Assembly: GCA_029068665.1 (NCBI GenBank)
Contig: JAIECC010000032.1
Span: 1-5,997, forward strand
From: Lachnospiraceae bacterium
GTDB lineage: Bacteria; Bacillota; Clostridia; Lachnospirales; Lachnospiraceae
DNA length: 5,997 nt
Reading direction: 5' to 3'
Within the stretch, counting starts at the first letter, position 1, and each line of letters starts with the position of its first letter. Shown here in pieces: positions 1 through 5,997 of the stretch. The notes beneath the pieces were generated by a model. It saw nothing but the letters and a program-made list of their open reading frames with translations. It was not told where the DNA came from and did not search any database. A program made the translations under genes and the position numbers.

Positions 1-1
1 T

Positions 2-1966
2 CAAATATTAAATATAAATAGTAATGCCGCAATTGTCATGGCAGAGACCATAGCACAGATTACGCCGGGCACCACAAGTGTTAATGTGCGAAAAAGTGCC
101 ACCACTGCTTCTGTTGTGCTGACACAGGTCAATGGCGGTCAGCCTTTAAAGATTCTGGACCAGCCCAATAGTTCCTGGTATCACGTAACATTTACAAAAG
201 GAAATACTACCTATACCGGATATGTGCATGCGGACTATGTAAGCGTTACAAGCTCCGGGAATACAGGGACTTCTGATGCGGACTTTGAGGCTTATCTGAC
301 CGCACAGGGCTTTCCGGAAAGCTATAAGCCTTATTTGCGGGAGCTCCATGCTTCCCATGCCGAGTGGAAGTTTGTTGCGGTTCAGACCGGACTGGATTGG
401 AATACCGTTATCGAAAATGAGAGAAATAAGCAGGGACAGATTAAGAATCTGATTTATGGAACCGGTTCAGCCCCTCATTATAATTGGCGGGAAACTTCGG
501 TTGGTTACAACTGGGAGAAGGATTCCTGGTCCGCTTATGACGGGACTACCTGGTTTGCTGCATCCAGGGACATTGTTGCCTATTATATGGACCCGAGAAA
601 TTATTTACAGGAGCCGTATGTATTTGCATTTGAGCAGTTATCTTATGACAGCAGTATCCATAATGCAGCCGGAGTGGAAGCCATACTGGCCAATACATTT
701 ATGGCGAACAGCTGTCCGGCAGGAGAAAACCGTACATTTTCAGATGAGATTATGGAGGCAGCGGCTGCTTACAATGTAAGTCCCTATCACCTGGCATCCC
801 GTATCCGGCAGGAAATGGGAAATACAGCGGGGGTAAATGCAACAGGAAAGAGTCCCAATTATCCCGGAATCTTTAATTTCTATAATGTAGGCTCTGTGGA
901 TACTGCCGGTGGCGGTGCAGTCAACAAAGGGCTTGCCTGGGCAGCTATGAGTGGTTCCTATGGCCGTCCATGGAACAGTGCCTATAAAGCCATTATGGGA
1001 GGGGCACAATTTATCGGTTCTTCTTATATTAATCGCGGACAGGATACCTTATATACACAGAAATTCAATGTTACCTATACTGCCAGTCTGTATGGACATC
1101 AATATATGACAAATATCCAGGCACCTTCTACAGAGGCCCGTTCTGTATATAATGCCTATACTGCAAACGGGCTGATTCATTCTGCATTGGTATTTAAAAT
1201 ACCGGTCTATACCAATATGCCGGACAGAGCAGTGGCAAAACCGGCGGATTCCGGCAGTCCGAATAACTGGTTAAGTGCATTAAGTGTATCCGGATGTTCA
1301 CTGACTCCTTCCTTTGCCGGTGGAACCACTGACTATTCGATTATTGTAGGGAACGAAGTAGGAAGTGTAACTGTTTCGGCAAAGGCTGTTCATGCAGGAG
1401 CCGGTATTACGGGGATTGGTACCGTGAATCTGGCAGTTGGTACGAATCAAGTACCGGTTACGGTAAAGGCACAAAATGGAACCACCAGAACTTATACCAT
1501 TACGATAATACGAAAAGACAGTGCTGGCGGCGGTTCAGGCGTACCGGCAGGACCGGGATTTCAGACATCATATCGGATATCCGGTACTACGATATCCGGA
1601 GTTCCGATGGGAACGGACACAGCAGCGTTTGTATCCGGTCTGGGTCTTACAGCCGGTACGGCAACGGTTTATAAATCAGATGGAACAACTGTACATACAG
1701 GAGTAGTTGGAACCGGCAATATTGTACGGATTACCAATGGAACATCCACTCTGACCTATACCGTTGTGATTTATGGAGATGTAACGGGAGACGGTGTTGT
1801 AAATGCACTGGATTTATTAAAGGTGCAAAAGCATATTATTGGTGCGGGCTCATTGTCCGGTGTGTATTTAGAGGCGGCGAATGTAAAGAAAAACGGTACT
1901 GTATCTGCGCTGGATTTATTGAAGATTCAGAAGCATATTATCGGTGCGGCACCGATTGAACAATAA
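2..1966 (+). CDS. Dockerin-bearing SH3/GH73-like N-acetylglucosaminidase, 5' partial
   Basis: Probable secreted peptidoglycan hydrolase acting on the glycan strands of the cell wall. Residues are numbered from the Met codon at 38. In order: bacterial SH3 (about 8-72, with the NVRKS strand and GYVHADYVSV end); glucosaminidase-like catalytic region (about 80-385), recognised by FPESYKPYLRELH, AYYMDPRNYL, VSPYHLASRIRQEMG and YGHQYMTNIQAP, with E259 as candidate catalytic acid; cadherin-like beta-sandwich (about 408-492, ending GTTRTYTITI); Gly-rich linker; small Ig-like module (508-579); type I dockerin (580-636). The frame is open to base 2 (QILNINSNAAIV before the Met) and no ribosome-binding site precedes ATG 38. 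The true start is therefore upstream, and the missing part should hold the signal peptide; VMA at Met38-Ala could even be its cleavage site. The cohesin-like gene follows after 20 bases, suggesting one operon. The family assignment is firm. The exact bond cleaved is inferred. Confidence 0.88.
   Translation, partial: QILNINSNAAIVMAETIAQITPGTTSVNVRKSATTASVVLTQVNGGQPLKILDQPNSSWYHVTFTKGNTTYTGYVHADYVSVTSSGNTGTSDADFEAYLTAQGFPESYKPYLRELHASHAEWKFVAVQTGLDWNTVIENERNKQGQIKNLIYGTGSAPHYNWRETSVGYNWEKDSWSAYDGTTWFAASRDIVAYYMDPRNYLQEPYVFAFEQLSYDSSIHNAAGVEAILANTFMANSCPAGENRTFSDEIMEAAAAYNVSPYHLASRIRQEMGNTAGVNATGKSPNYPGIFNFYNVGSVDTAGGGAVNKGLAWAAMSGSYGRPWNSAYKAIMGGAQFIGSSYINRGQDTLYTQKFNVTYTASLYGHQYMTNIQAPSTEARSVYNAYTANGLIHSALVFKIPVYTNMPDRAVAKPADSGSPNNWLSALSVSGCSLTPSFAGGTTDYSIIVGNEVGSVTVSAKAVHAGAGITGIGTVNLAVGTNQVPVTVKAQNGTTRTYTITIIRKDSAGGGSGVPAGPGFQTSYRISGTTISGVPMGTDTAAFVSGLGLTAGTATVYKSDGTTVHTGVVGTGNIVRITNGTSTLTYTVVIYGDVTGDGVVNALDLLKVQKHIIGAGSLSGVYLEAANVKKNGTVSALDLLKIQKHIIGAAPIEQ
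1805..1949 (+). repeat. Duplicated dockerin calcium-loop/helix segments
   Basis: Two 43-base copies, 1805-1847 and 1907-1949, match at 37 of 43 positions and encode NALDLLKVQKHIIGA-like and SALDLLKIQKHIIGA-like helices. This is the expected internal duplication of a type I dockerin. The first loop has good calcium ligands (D581, T583, D585, N589, D592). The second is weak (N615, K617, N619, S623, D626), keeping only the last Asp. Loop positions 10, 11, 17, 18 and 22, which in studied dockerins contact the cohesin, are the same in both copies (A, L, Q, K, G). Confidence 0.85.
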
Positions 1967-1986
1967 TACCAGGAGGAAGCTACAGG

Positions 1987-3402
1987 ATGAATCAAGCATG
2001 GAAAAAATGGGGCATTATCGTATTTGTAGTAATGCTATGCATATTAAATTTCAAGACTTCTGCATATGCAGCAGGAGCCAATGTTACAATTGCAGTGTCA
2101 CAAAGTAGTTTGAAAATAGGGGATACCATTTCGGTTACAGTCAGTATATCTTCGGAAGGTGCCATCGGTTCTTATTCCCTGCCGGTATCTTATAATTCTT
2201 CTGTTTTGGAGTATACAGGCGGATCGGGAAATGGCGGCGGCGGAACTGTTATGATAGCCGGATATGGAGATGGTGCTCAAACAAGATTGTCTGCTACTTT
2301 GAATTTTAAGGCAATTGGTAATGGAACCTGTACAATTGCAACCAGCGGCGGTGAAGCATACGGATGGGATGAAAGCGTACTGAATATTTCCCATGCAGGG
2401 GCCAATGTTACAGTATCTGCACCACAGGCTCCTGGGGAAGGAAATCCGAGTCCGGATAATCCTCCATTATCCGGTTCGGATGATAATACTCTGAAAAGTC
2501 TGGAAATATCGCCGGGTGTATTGAGTCCCGCCTTTCAGTCCGGAACCACATCCTATACTGTGGAATTGCCAAAGGATACAAAGGCAATTGTTGTAAGTGC
2601 AGTAGCAAATGACAGTAAAGCCACGGTTTCCGTGACCCACCATAATGATTTAGAGCCGGGTGCCAATAAGACTTACATTGTGGTAACGGCAGAAAATGGA
2701 ACCCAGAGGACTTATGTGCTGAATGTAAATTGTGGTGAGATAGAAGAGGAGAATAAAATGCCGTCGGTTATGCTGAATGGTATGGAATATACCTTTGCCA
2801 CAACTGAGCGTCTGGAGGAAGCGGCGGTACCGGAAGGCTTTGAAGCCGGCGAGGGAGAATATGAAGGTACGCCTGTTACTGCCTATGTATCTCCGAATCA
2901 TCTGCTTCATGTTGTTTATTTATTAAATGAAGATGGAGAAGGTCAGTGGTTTATTTATAATCAGGAACAAAAGACATTTATTCTGTATGTGGAATATCGG
3001 GCGGCAGCAAATCGTTACATTATCATGGTTCCGGGTACAGAGGTGAATATCCCTTCCGGCTATGCACCTGTGGAAACCGAACTGCAGGGACAGAAGATTA
3101 CCGTATATGCAAAGGGTGACGATCGGGAATTCCTGTTGATTTATGCTATGAATCTAAATGGAGAAACCGGTTTTTATCTCTATGATACGGTAGAGGAAAC
3201 CTATCAGCGATATATAGAGCCGGAGGCTGTTATACAAGAGTCAGAGCCGGAGGAACCGGTGGAACCAGAGCCGTCACTGGTGACAGAAGACGAAAAACTT
3301 CAGAATCTTCGGGTGGTGCTTTATGTGTTAAGCGGTGTGTTGATTGTATTACTGGGACTGATGATAACCATGACAATAATTATAAAAAAGAAGCTGGATT
3401 AG
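1987..3402 (+). CDS. Membrane-anchored surface protein with cohesin-like and cadherin-like modules
   Basis: Likely cell-surface scaffold or anchor. The N-terminus is a signal peptide (WKK, then hydrophobic IIVFVVMLCIL, likely cleaved after SAYA at residue 28). Residues about 30-143 look like a cohesin module: an IAVSQSSLKIGDTISVTVSI opening, YSLPVSYNSSVLEYTG, the NFKAIGNGTCTI strand and the ANVTV end. After a Pro/Ser/Gly linker comes a cadherin-like beta-sandwich (about 166-248, ending NGTQRTYVLNV). Then comes a region I do not recognise, with two related units (281-335 and 355-410), and an acidic Pro/Glu stalk (411-437). One membrane helix (about 441-465) is followed by KKKLD, so the bulk faces outward. 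No LPxTG motif is present. Start: AGGAGG at 1971-1976, ten bases before ATG. The preceding gene encodes a dockerin protein, the natural ligand class of cohesins. Binding between the two is inferred; other dockerin proteins of the cell could also be partners. Confidence 0.82.
   Translation: MNQAWKKWGIIVFVVMLCILNFKTSAYAAGANVTIAVSQSSLKIGDTISVTVSISSEGAIGSYSLPVSYNSSVLEYTGGSGNGGGGTVMIAGYGDGAQTRLSATLNFKAIGNGTCTIATSGGEAYGWDESVLNISHAGANVTVSAPQAPGEGNPSPDNPPLSGSDDNTLKSLEISPGVLSPAFQSGTTSYTVELPKDTKAIVVSAVANDSKATVSVTHHNDLEPGANKTYIVVTAENGTQRTYVLNVNCGEIEEENKMPSVMLNGMEYTFATTERLEEAAVPEGFEAGEGEYEGTPVTAYVSPNHLLHVVYLLNEDGEGQWFIYNQEQKTFILYVEYRAAANRYIIMVPGTEVNIPSGYAPVETELQGQKITVYAKGDDREFLLIYAMNLNGETGFYLYDTVEETYQRYIEPEAVIQESEPEEPVEPEPSLVTEDEKLQNLRVVLYVLSGVLIVLLGLMITMTIIIKKKLD
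2827..3216 (+). repeat. Tandem protein-level repeat of an unrecognised domain
   Basis: Two units of 55-56 residues (281-335 at 2827-2991; 355-410 at 3049-3216) share one layout. Each opens with VPEGFEAGEGEYEG or IPSGYAPVETELQG, then a TAYV/TVYA strand, then a hydrophobic HVVYLLNEDGEGQWFIY or LLIYAMNLNGETGFYLY block, and ends in ILYV or QRYI. The similarity is clear in protein but diverged in DNA, so the duplication is old. It lies between the cadherin-like module and the membrane stalk. I do not recognise its function. Confidence 0.7.
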
Positions 3403-3442
3403 ATTCTGTTACTGGCGCTTTATGGATAATATGGATTTAGAC

Positions 3443-3471
3443 TTGACACCGCATTACTTGTGTTATAGCAT
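3443..3471 (+). promoter_or_regulatory. Candidate sigma-A promoter of the GntR-clpC unit
   Basis: A perfect TTGACA -35 box lies at 3443-3448. The -10 is less certain: TAGCAT at 3466-3471 has a 17-base spacer and four of six consensus bases, and TATAGC at 3464-3469 has a 15-base spacer and also matches four. Either places the transcription start shortly before the ribosome-binding site of the regulator. The site is in the 100-base gap between the surface unit and the regulator, supporting separate transcription of the second unit. Confidence 0.55.
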
Positions 3472-3481
3472 GGATATAACA
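3461..3481. promoter_or_regulatory. Inverted repeat, likely operator of the GntR regulator
   Basis: TGTTATA (3461-3467) and TATAACA (3475-3481) are perfect reverse complements separated by seven bases. The 21-base dyad overlaps the candidate -10 region and lies 21 bases before the GntR start codon. GntR-family dimers bind such palindromes and often repress their own promoters, so autoregulation of the regulator-clpC unit is the likely role. It is too AT-rich and lacks a T-run, so it does not look like a terminator. Confidence 0.6.
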
Positions 3482-3502
3482 AAGGATAAATGAGGTGATG
3501 CT

Positions 3503-3919
3503 ATGGTAATTGAAATTGATTTTAATAGTGATGAAGCCTTATACATACAATTACGGAACCAGATTATTATGGGAATTGCAAAGGATATGTTAAAGGATGG
3601 GGAGTCCCTGCCTTCTGTCCGCCGACTGGCAAATGAATTAGGGGTCAATATGCATACTGTAAACAAGGCATATGCTTTGCTGCGGCAGGATGGTTATGTG
3701 AAACTGGACCGGAGAAATGGGGCAGTTGTTTCCGTGAGTCTGGAAAATCGGAACTATCATGTAGAAACTATTCATTCGGATATGCAGATGATAGTCGCAC
3801 AGGCGATATGCAAGAATATCAGTATGATTGAAATGCAGGAACTAGTTCGTGACATGTATATTGCATTTTCTTCTAAAAAAACAGAAGATGAATCCTCAAC
3901 AGCAGAGGAATCAGAATAA
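3503..3919 (+). CDS. GntR-family transcriptional regulator, YtrA-type
   Basis: DNA-binding repressor of the short YtrA-like GntR branch. At 138 residues it has room only for a winged helix-turn-helix plus a small helical dimerisation tail, with no large ligand-binding domain. The winged helix spans about residues 10-80: ALYIQLRNQIIMGI, then LPSVRRLANELGVNMHTVNKAYALLRQDGYV (36-66) containing the recognition helix, then the wing LDRRNGAVVSV. The tail (about 88-122) is amphipathic and ends in an acidic Ser/Glu-rich stretch. GAGGTGAT at 3492-3499 sets the start. The clpC gene begins 30 bases after its stop, so the two are probably co-transcribed. Family members often control ABC transporter operons; here the visible neighbour is a Clp ATPase, so it may control protein quality-control capacity. 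The signal sensed cannot be read from the sequence. Confidence 0.88.
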   Translation: MVIEIDFNSDEALYIQLRNQIIMGIAKDMLKDGESLPSVRRLANELGVNMHTVNKAYALLRQDGYVKLDRRNGAVVSVSLENRNYHVETIHSDMQMIVAQAICKNISMIEMQELVRDMYIAFSSKKTEDESSTAEESE

Positions 3920-3949
3920 AAGTGATATGAAATAACAGGAGGCTCGATT

Positions 3950-5953
3950 ATGAGTAATCAATACACTAAGGCTGCACAGGCATCCATGCAGGCGGCTGCA
4001 AAAGCAGCGAAGCGTCTGAATCATGATTGCATAGGCAGCGAACATTTGTTGCTGGGTATATTAGAGGAGGCTGAAAATGTTGCAGCAAAGGTTTTGGAAT
4101 CCAATGGTGTGCAGACGGAAAGAATCAGTAAGCTGATTGAAAATAGTATTATTGGAACCGGTTCTCTGGCAACCAGAAGCCAGCACCAATATACCGTTAT
4201 GTATAAAAAGGTGATGGAGCAAAGTCAGGCAGAGGCATTACGTACCAAGTGTACCTTGATTGGAACAGAGCACTTTGTGCTGGCAATGATTAAGATACCG
4301 GAATGCATTGCAATGAAAATACTGACCAGTATTGGAATTGATATTCAGAAATTATATATTGATATCCGTGTGGCAATGGGTGTGGAACAGTCTGCTGCCC
4401 GGAATGAATATGTAGGAAATAAGGGAAAGAAGAAAACAAAATCCTCAACACCAATGCTGGAAAAGTACAGTCGGGATTTGACCAAACAGGCCAAGGAAGG
4501 AAAGCTGGACCCTGTGGTAGGAAGAACGGAAGAAATAGAGCGTGTGATACAGATTTTAAGCCGCCGTATGAAAAACAATCCTTGTCTGGTTGGAGAGCCT
4601 GGTGTGGGAAAGACTGCAATTGTAGAAGGGCTGGCAAACTTGATTTCTACCGGCACTATTCCGGAAACCATTCGGGATAAGCGTTTATTATCATTGGATT
4701 TATCTGGTATGGTAGCCGGTTCTAAGTATCGTGGAGAATTTGAAGAACGTATTAAGCGGATTATTGAAGAAGTGATTCAGGATGGTAATGTGATTCTGTT
4801 TGTAGATGAATTGCATACTCTGATTGGGGCCGGCGGAGCGGAAGGTGCCATTGATGCATCGAATATTTTGAAACCGGCACTTTCCCGTGGAGAAATTCAG
4901 ATGATTGGAGCAACAACCACGGTTGAATTTCGAAAATACATTGAGAAGGATGCTGCATTGGAGCGGAGATTCCAACCGGTCAACGTGGAGGAGCCGACAA
5001 AGGAGCAGGCAGTTGATATTTTACGGGGATTGCGGCATTGCTATGAAGAGCATCATGGTATTCAGATTGAAGATAGTGCTGTAGAAGCAGCAGTAACTTT
5101 ATCGGAACGGTATATTAATGACCGGTATTTACCGGACAAAGCCATTGATTTGGTTGATGAGGCATGCTCCCGCAAGCGGTTGTCTTCCTTTAATCAATCG
5201 CCGAAAAGCATGGAATTAGAGCGGGAGATTCGGGAAAAGTCCGATCAAATGGAAGCTTGTCTGGCAGAAGAGCAGATTGATGAAGCACGGATACTGAAAC
5301 AAGAGATAGCAGATTTAAAGAAAAAGCAGGAACGACTAAAGAAAAGAGAAGAAAAGCAAAGAGGTACGGATAAGGCTTCTATTAATGAGCGGGATATTGC
5401 TCAAGTGGTTTCAGCCTGGACGAAGATTCCGGTCAGCCGGTTAGAGGAAGAAGAGACAGCACGCTTGAAAGTATTGGATCAAACCCTTCACCAGAGAGTC
5501 ATTGGACAAAATGAAGCAGTAGAAGCTGTGGCAAAGGCGATTCGGAGAGGACGAGTAGGGTTAAAGGATCCAAACCGTCCAATTGGTTCTTTTCTCTTCT
5601 TAGGTCCTACCGGTGTGGGTAAAACCGAGTTATCCAAGGCATTGGCTGAGGCAATGTTTGGTGATGAGAATGCATTAATCCGGGTTGATATGTCGGAGTA
5701 TATGGAAAAGCACAGCGTATCAAAGCTGATTGGTTCGCCGCCAGGGTATGTAGGCTTTGAAGAAGGCGGACAGTTAAGCGAAAAGGTTCGCAGGAATCCA
5801 TATTCTGTGATTTTGTTTGATGAGATTGAAAAAGCTGACAGTGATATTTTTAATATATTGCTTCAGGTATTAGACGATGGACATATTACAGATTCCCAAG
5901 GCAGGAAGGTTGATTTTAAGAATACAATTAACATTATGACTTCCACTGCCTGA
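3950..5953 (+). CDS. clpC: ClpC-family AAA+ unfoldase, interrupted by apparent in-frame stop
   Basis: ATP-driven cytoplasmic unfoldase that feeds substrates to the ClpP protease. Domains: two Clp N-terminal repeats (about 5-69 and 80-144, each with a G-[ST]-E-H motif, E31 and E107); linker; first AAA+ domain with Walker A GEPGVGKT (215-222), pore loop GSKYRGEF (Y260), Walker B VILFVDE (281-287) and arginine fingers in ALERRF (R339, R340); a UVR-like coiled-coil middle region (about 420-470) typical of ClpC/ClpE; second AAA+ domain with Walker A GPTGVGKT (552-559), pore loop GSPPGYVG (Y600) and Walker B VILFDE (620-625). AGGAGG at 3937-3942 supports the start. Relatives run to roughly 810-850 residues; this frame stops at 667 in the sensor-1 region, reading MTSTA where MTSNAGA is expected. 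Sequence in the same frame past the stop still looks like ClpC, so the gene is probably longer and also cut by the window end. ClpE is a less likely alternative, as no N-terminal zinc finger is seen. Confidence 0.9.
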   Translation: MSNQYTKAAQASMQAAAKAAKRLNHDCIGSEHLLLGILEEAENVAAKVLESNGVQTERISKLIENSIIGTGSLATRSQHQYTVMYKKVMEQSQAEALRTKCTLIGTEHFVLAMIKIPECIAMKILTSIGIDIQKLYIDIRVAMGVEQSAARNEYVGNKGKKKTKSSTPMLEKYSRDLTKQAKEGKLDPVVGRTEEIERVIQILSRRMKNNPCLVGEPGVGKTAIVEGLANLISTGTIPETIRDKRLLSLDLSGMVAGSKYRGEFEERIKRIIEEVIQDGNVILFVDELHTLIGAGGAEGAIDASNILKPALSRGEIQMIGATTTVEFRKYIEKDAALERRFQPVNVEEPTKEQAVDILRGLRHCYEEHHGIQIEDSAVEAAVTLSERYINDRYLPDKAIDLVDEACSRKRLSSFNQSPKSMELEREIREKSDQMEACLAEEQIDEARILKQEIADLKKKQERLKKREEKQRGTDKASINERDIAQVVSAWTKIPVSRLEEEETARLKVLDQTLHQRVIGQNEAVEAVAKAIRRGRVGLKDPNRPIGSFLFLGPTGVGKTELSKALAEAMFGDENALIRVDMSEYMEKHSVSKLIGSPPGYVGFEEGGQLSEKVRRNPYSVILFDEIEKADSDIFNILLQVLDDGHITDSQGRKVDFKNTINIMTSTA

Positions 5954-5997
5954 GAACGACGAATTATGTAACCAAAGCAGCTGGGTTTTTCAAATGC
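5954..5997 (+). other. In-frame continuation of clpC beyond two stop codons
   Basis: Reading on in the clpC frame gives ERRIM, a TAA at 5969-5971, then PKQLGFSN to the window end. Clostridial ClpC proteins commonly have TSNAGA, about four residues, then PK-x-LGF at this place. The spacing here fits that pattern residue for residue, with TGA (5951-5953) standing where Gly is expected and TAA where an acidic residue is common. LGF (5981-5989) corresponds to the ClpP-docking loop of Clp ATPases. The coding frame is intact apart from point changes, so this is part of clpC and not a new gene. Confidence 0.7.

Noticed and set aside
456..779. Forward open frame of 107 codons inside the glucosaminidase gene
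   Set aside because: It is out of frame with the conserved catalytic region, its composition is not protein-like, and it has no domain or start signal.
1575..1600. Direct repeat of GATATCCGG
   Set aside because: It encodes two ISG tripeptides nine bases apart within the Ig-like module and is explained by codon choice in a coding region.
3235..3402. Sortase-type wall anchor at the end of the cohesin-like protein
   Set aside because: The acidic stalk, membrane helix and basic tail resemble a sortase signal, but no LPxTG or similar pentapeptide precedes the helix.
3403..3502. Possible terminator or CtsR-type heptad operator between the two units
   Set aside because: No GC-rich hairpin with a T-run follows the stop at 3402, and no GGTCAAA-like tandem repeat is present. 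The only dyad is the AT-rich operator candidate.
4290..4975. Several reverse-strand open frames of 65-115 codons opposite clpC
   Set aside because: They lie opposite a strongly conserved coding frame, have no ribosome-binding sites or recognisable domains, and overlap one another in different frames.
5951..5953. TGA read as selenocysteine or programmed readthrough in clpC
   Set aside because: A second stop (TAA) follows six codons later, ClpC proteins have Gly at this place, and no stem-loop of the needed kind is visible in the short remaining sequence.

Overview
The window reads as Clostridia, most likely a gut-type Lachnospiraceae. The grounds are moderate-to-low GC, strong AGGAGG ribosome-binding sites, a dockerin of the GDVTGDG...DLLKVQKHIIG style, cadherin-like beta-sandwich modules and a ClpC-type ATPase. 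This placement rests on family resemblance, not on a marker gene. All four genes lie on the + strand, in two groups, and both ends of the window cut a gene.

Region 1 (2-3402) is a two-gene cell-surface unit with a 20-base gap between genes. The first gene, open at its 5' end, encodes an SH3 / GH73-like glucosaminidase / cadherin-like / Ig-like / dockerin protein, which is a peptidoglycan hydrolase by domain content. The second encodes a secreted protein held in the membrane by one C-terminal helix. It carries a cohesin-like module next to its signal peptide, a cadherin-like module and a duplicated domain of unknown function. Cohesins bind dockerins, so the simplest reading is that the second protein docks the first at the cell surface. 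This would be a small, non-cellulolytic, cellulosome-like pair used for cell-wall remodelling. The pairing is inferred from the modules and gene order.

Region 2 (about 3443-5997) is a regulator-chaperone unit. A promoter-like TTGACA and a 7-7-7 inverted repeat (TGTTATA-N7-TATAACA) precede a short GntR regulator of the YtrA type. A ClpC-family AAA+ unfoldase gene follows after 30 bases. No CtsR, McsA or McsB gene and no CtsR-type operator is present here, so the GntR protein is the local candidate for control of clpC.

The clpC frame meets TGA at 5951 and TAA at 5969. The same frame nevertheless carries on with recognisable ClpC sequence (PKQLGF), including the LGF tripeptide expected to dock on ClpP. 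The stops fall in a cluster of unexpected residues within the last 70 bases, so sequencing or assembly error near a contig end is more likely than a true truncation. No RNA genes, insertion sequences, CRISPR arrays or convincing terminators were seen. The only non-coding stretch of note is the 100-base gap at 3403-3502.
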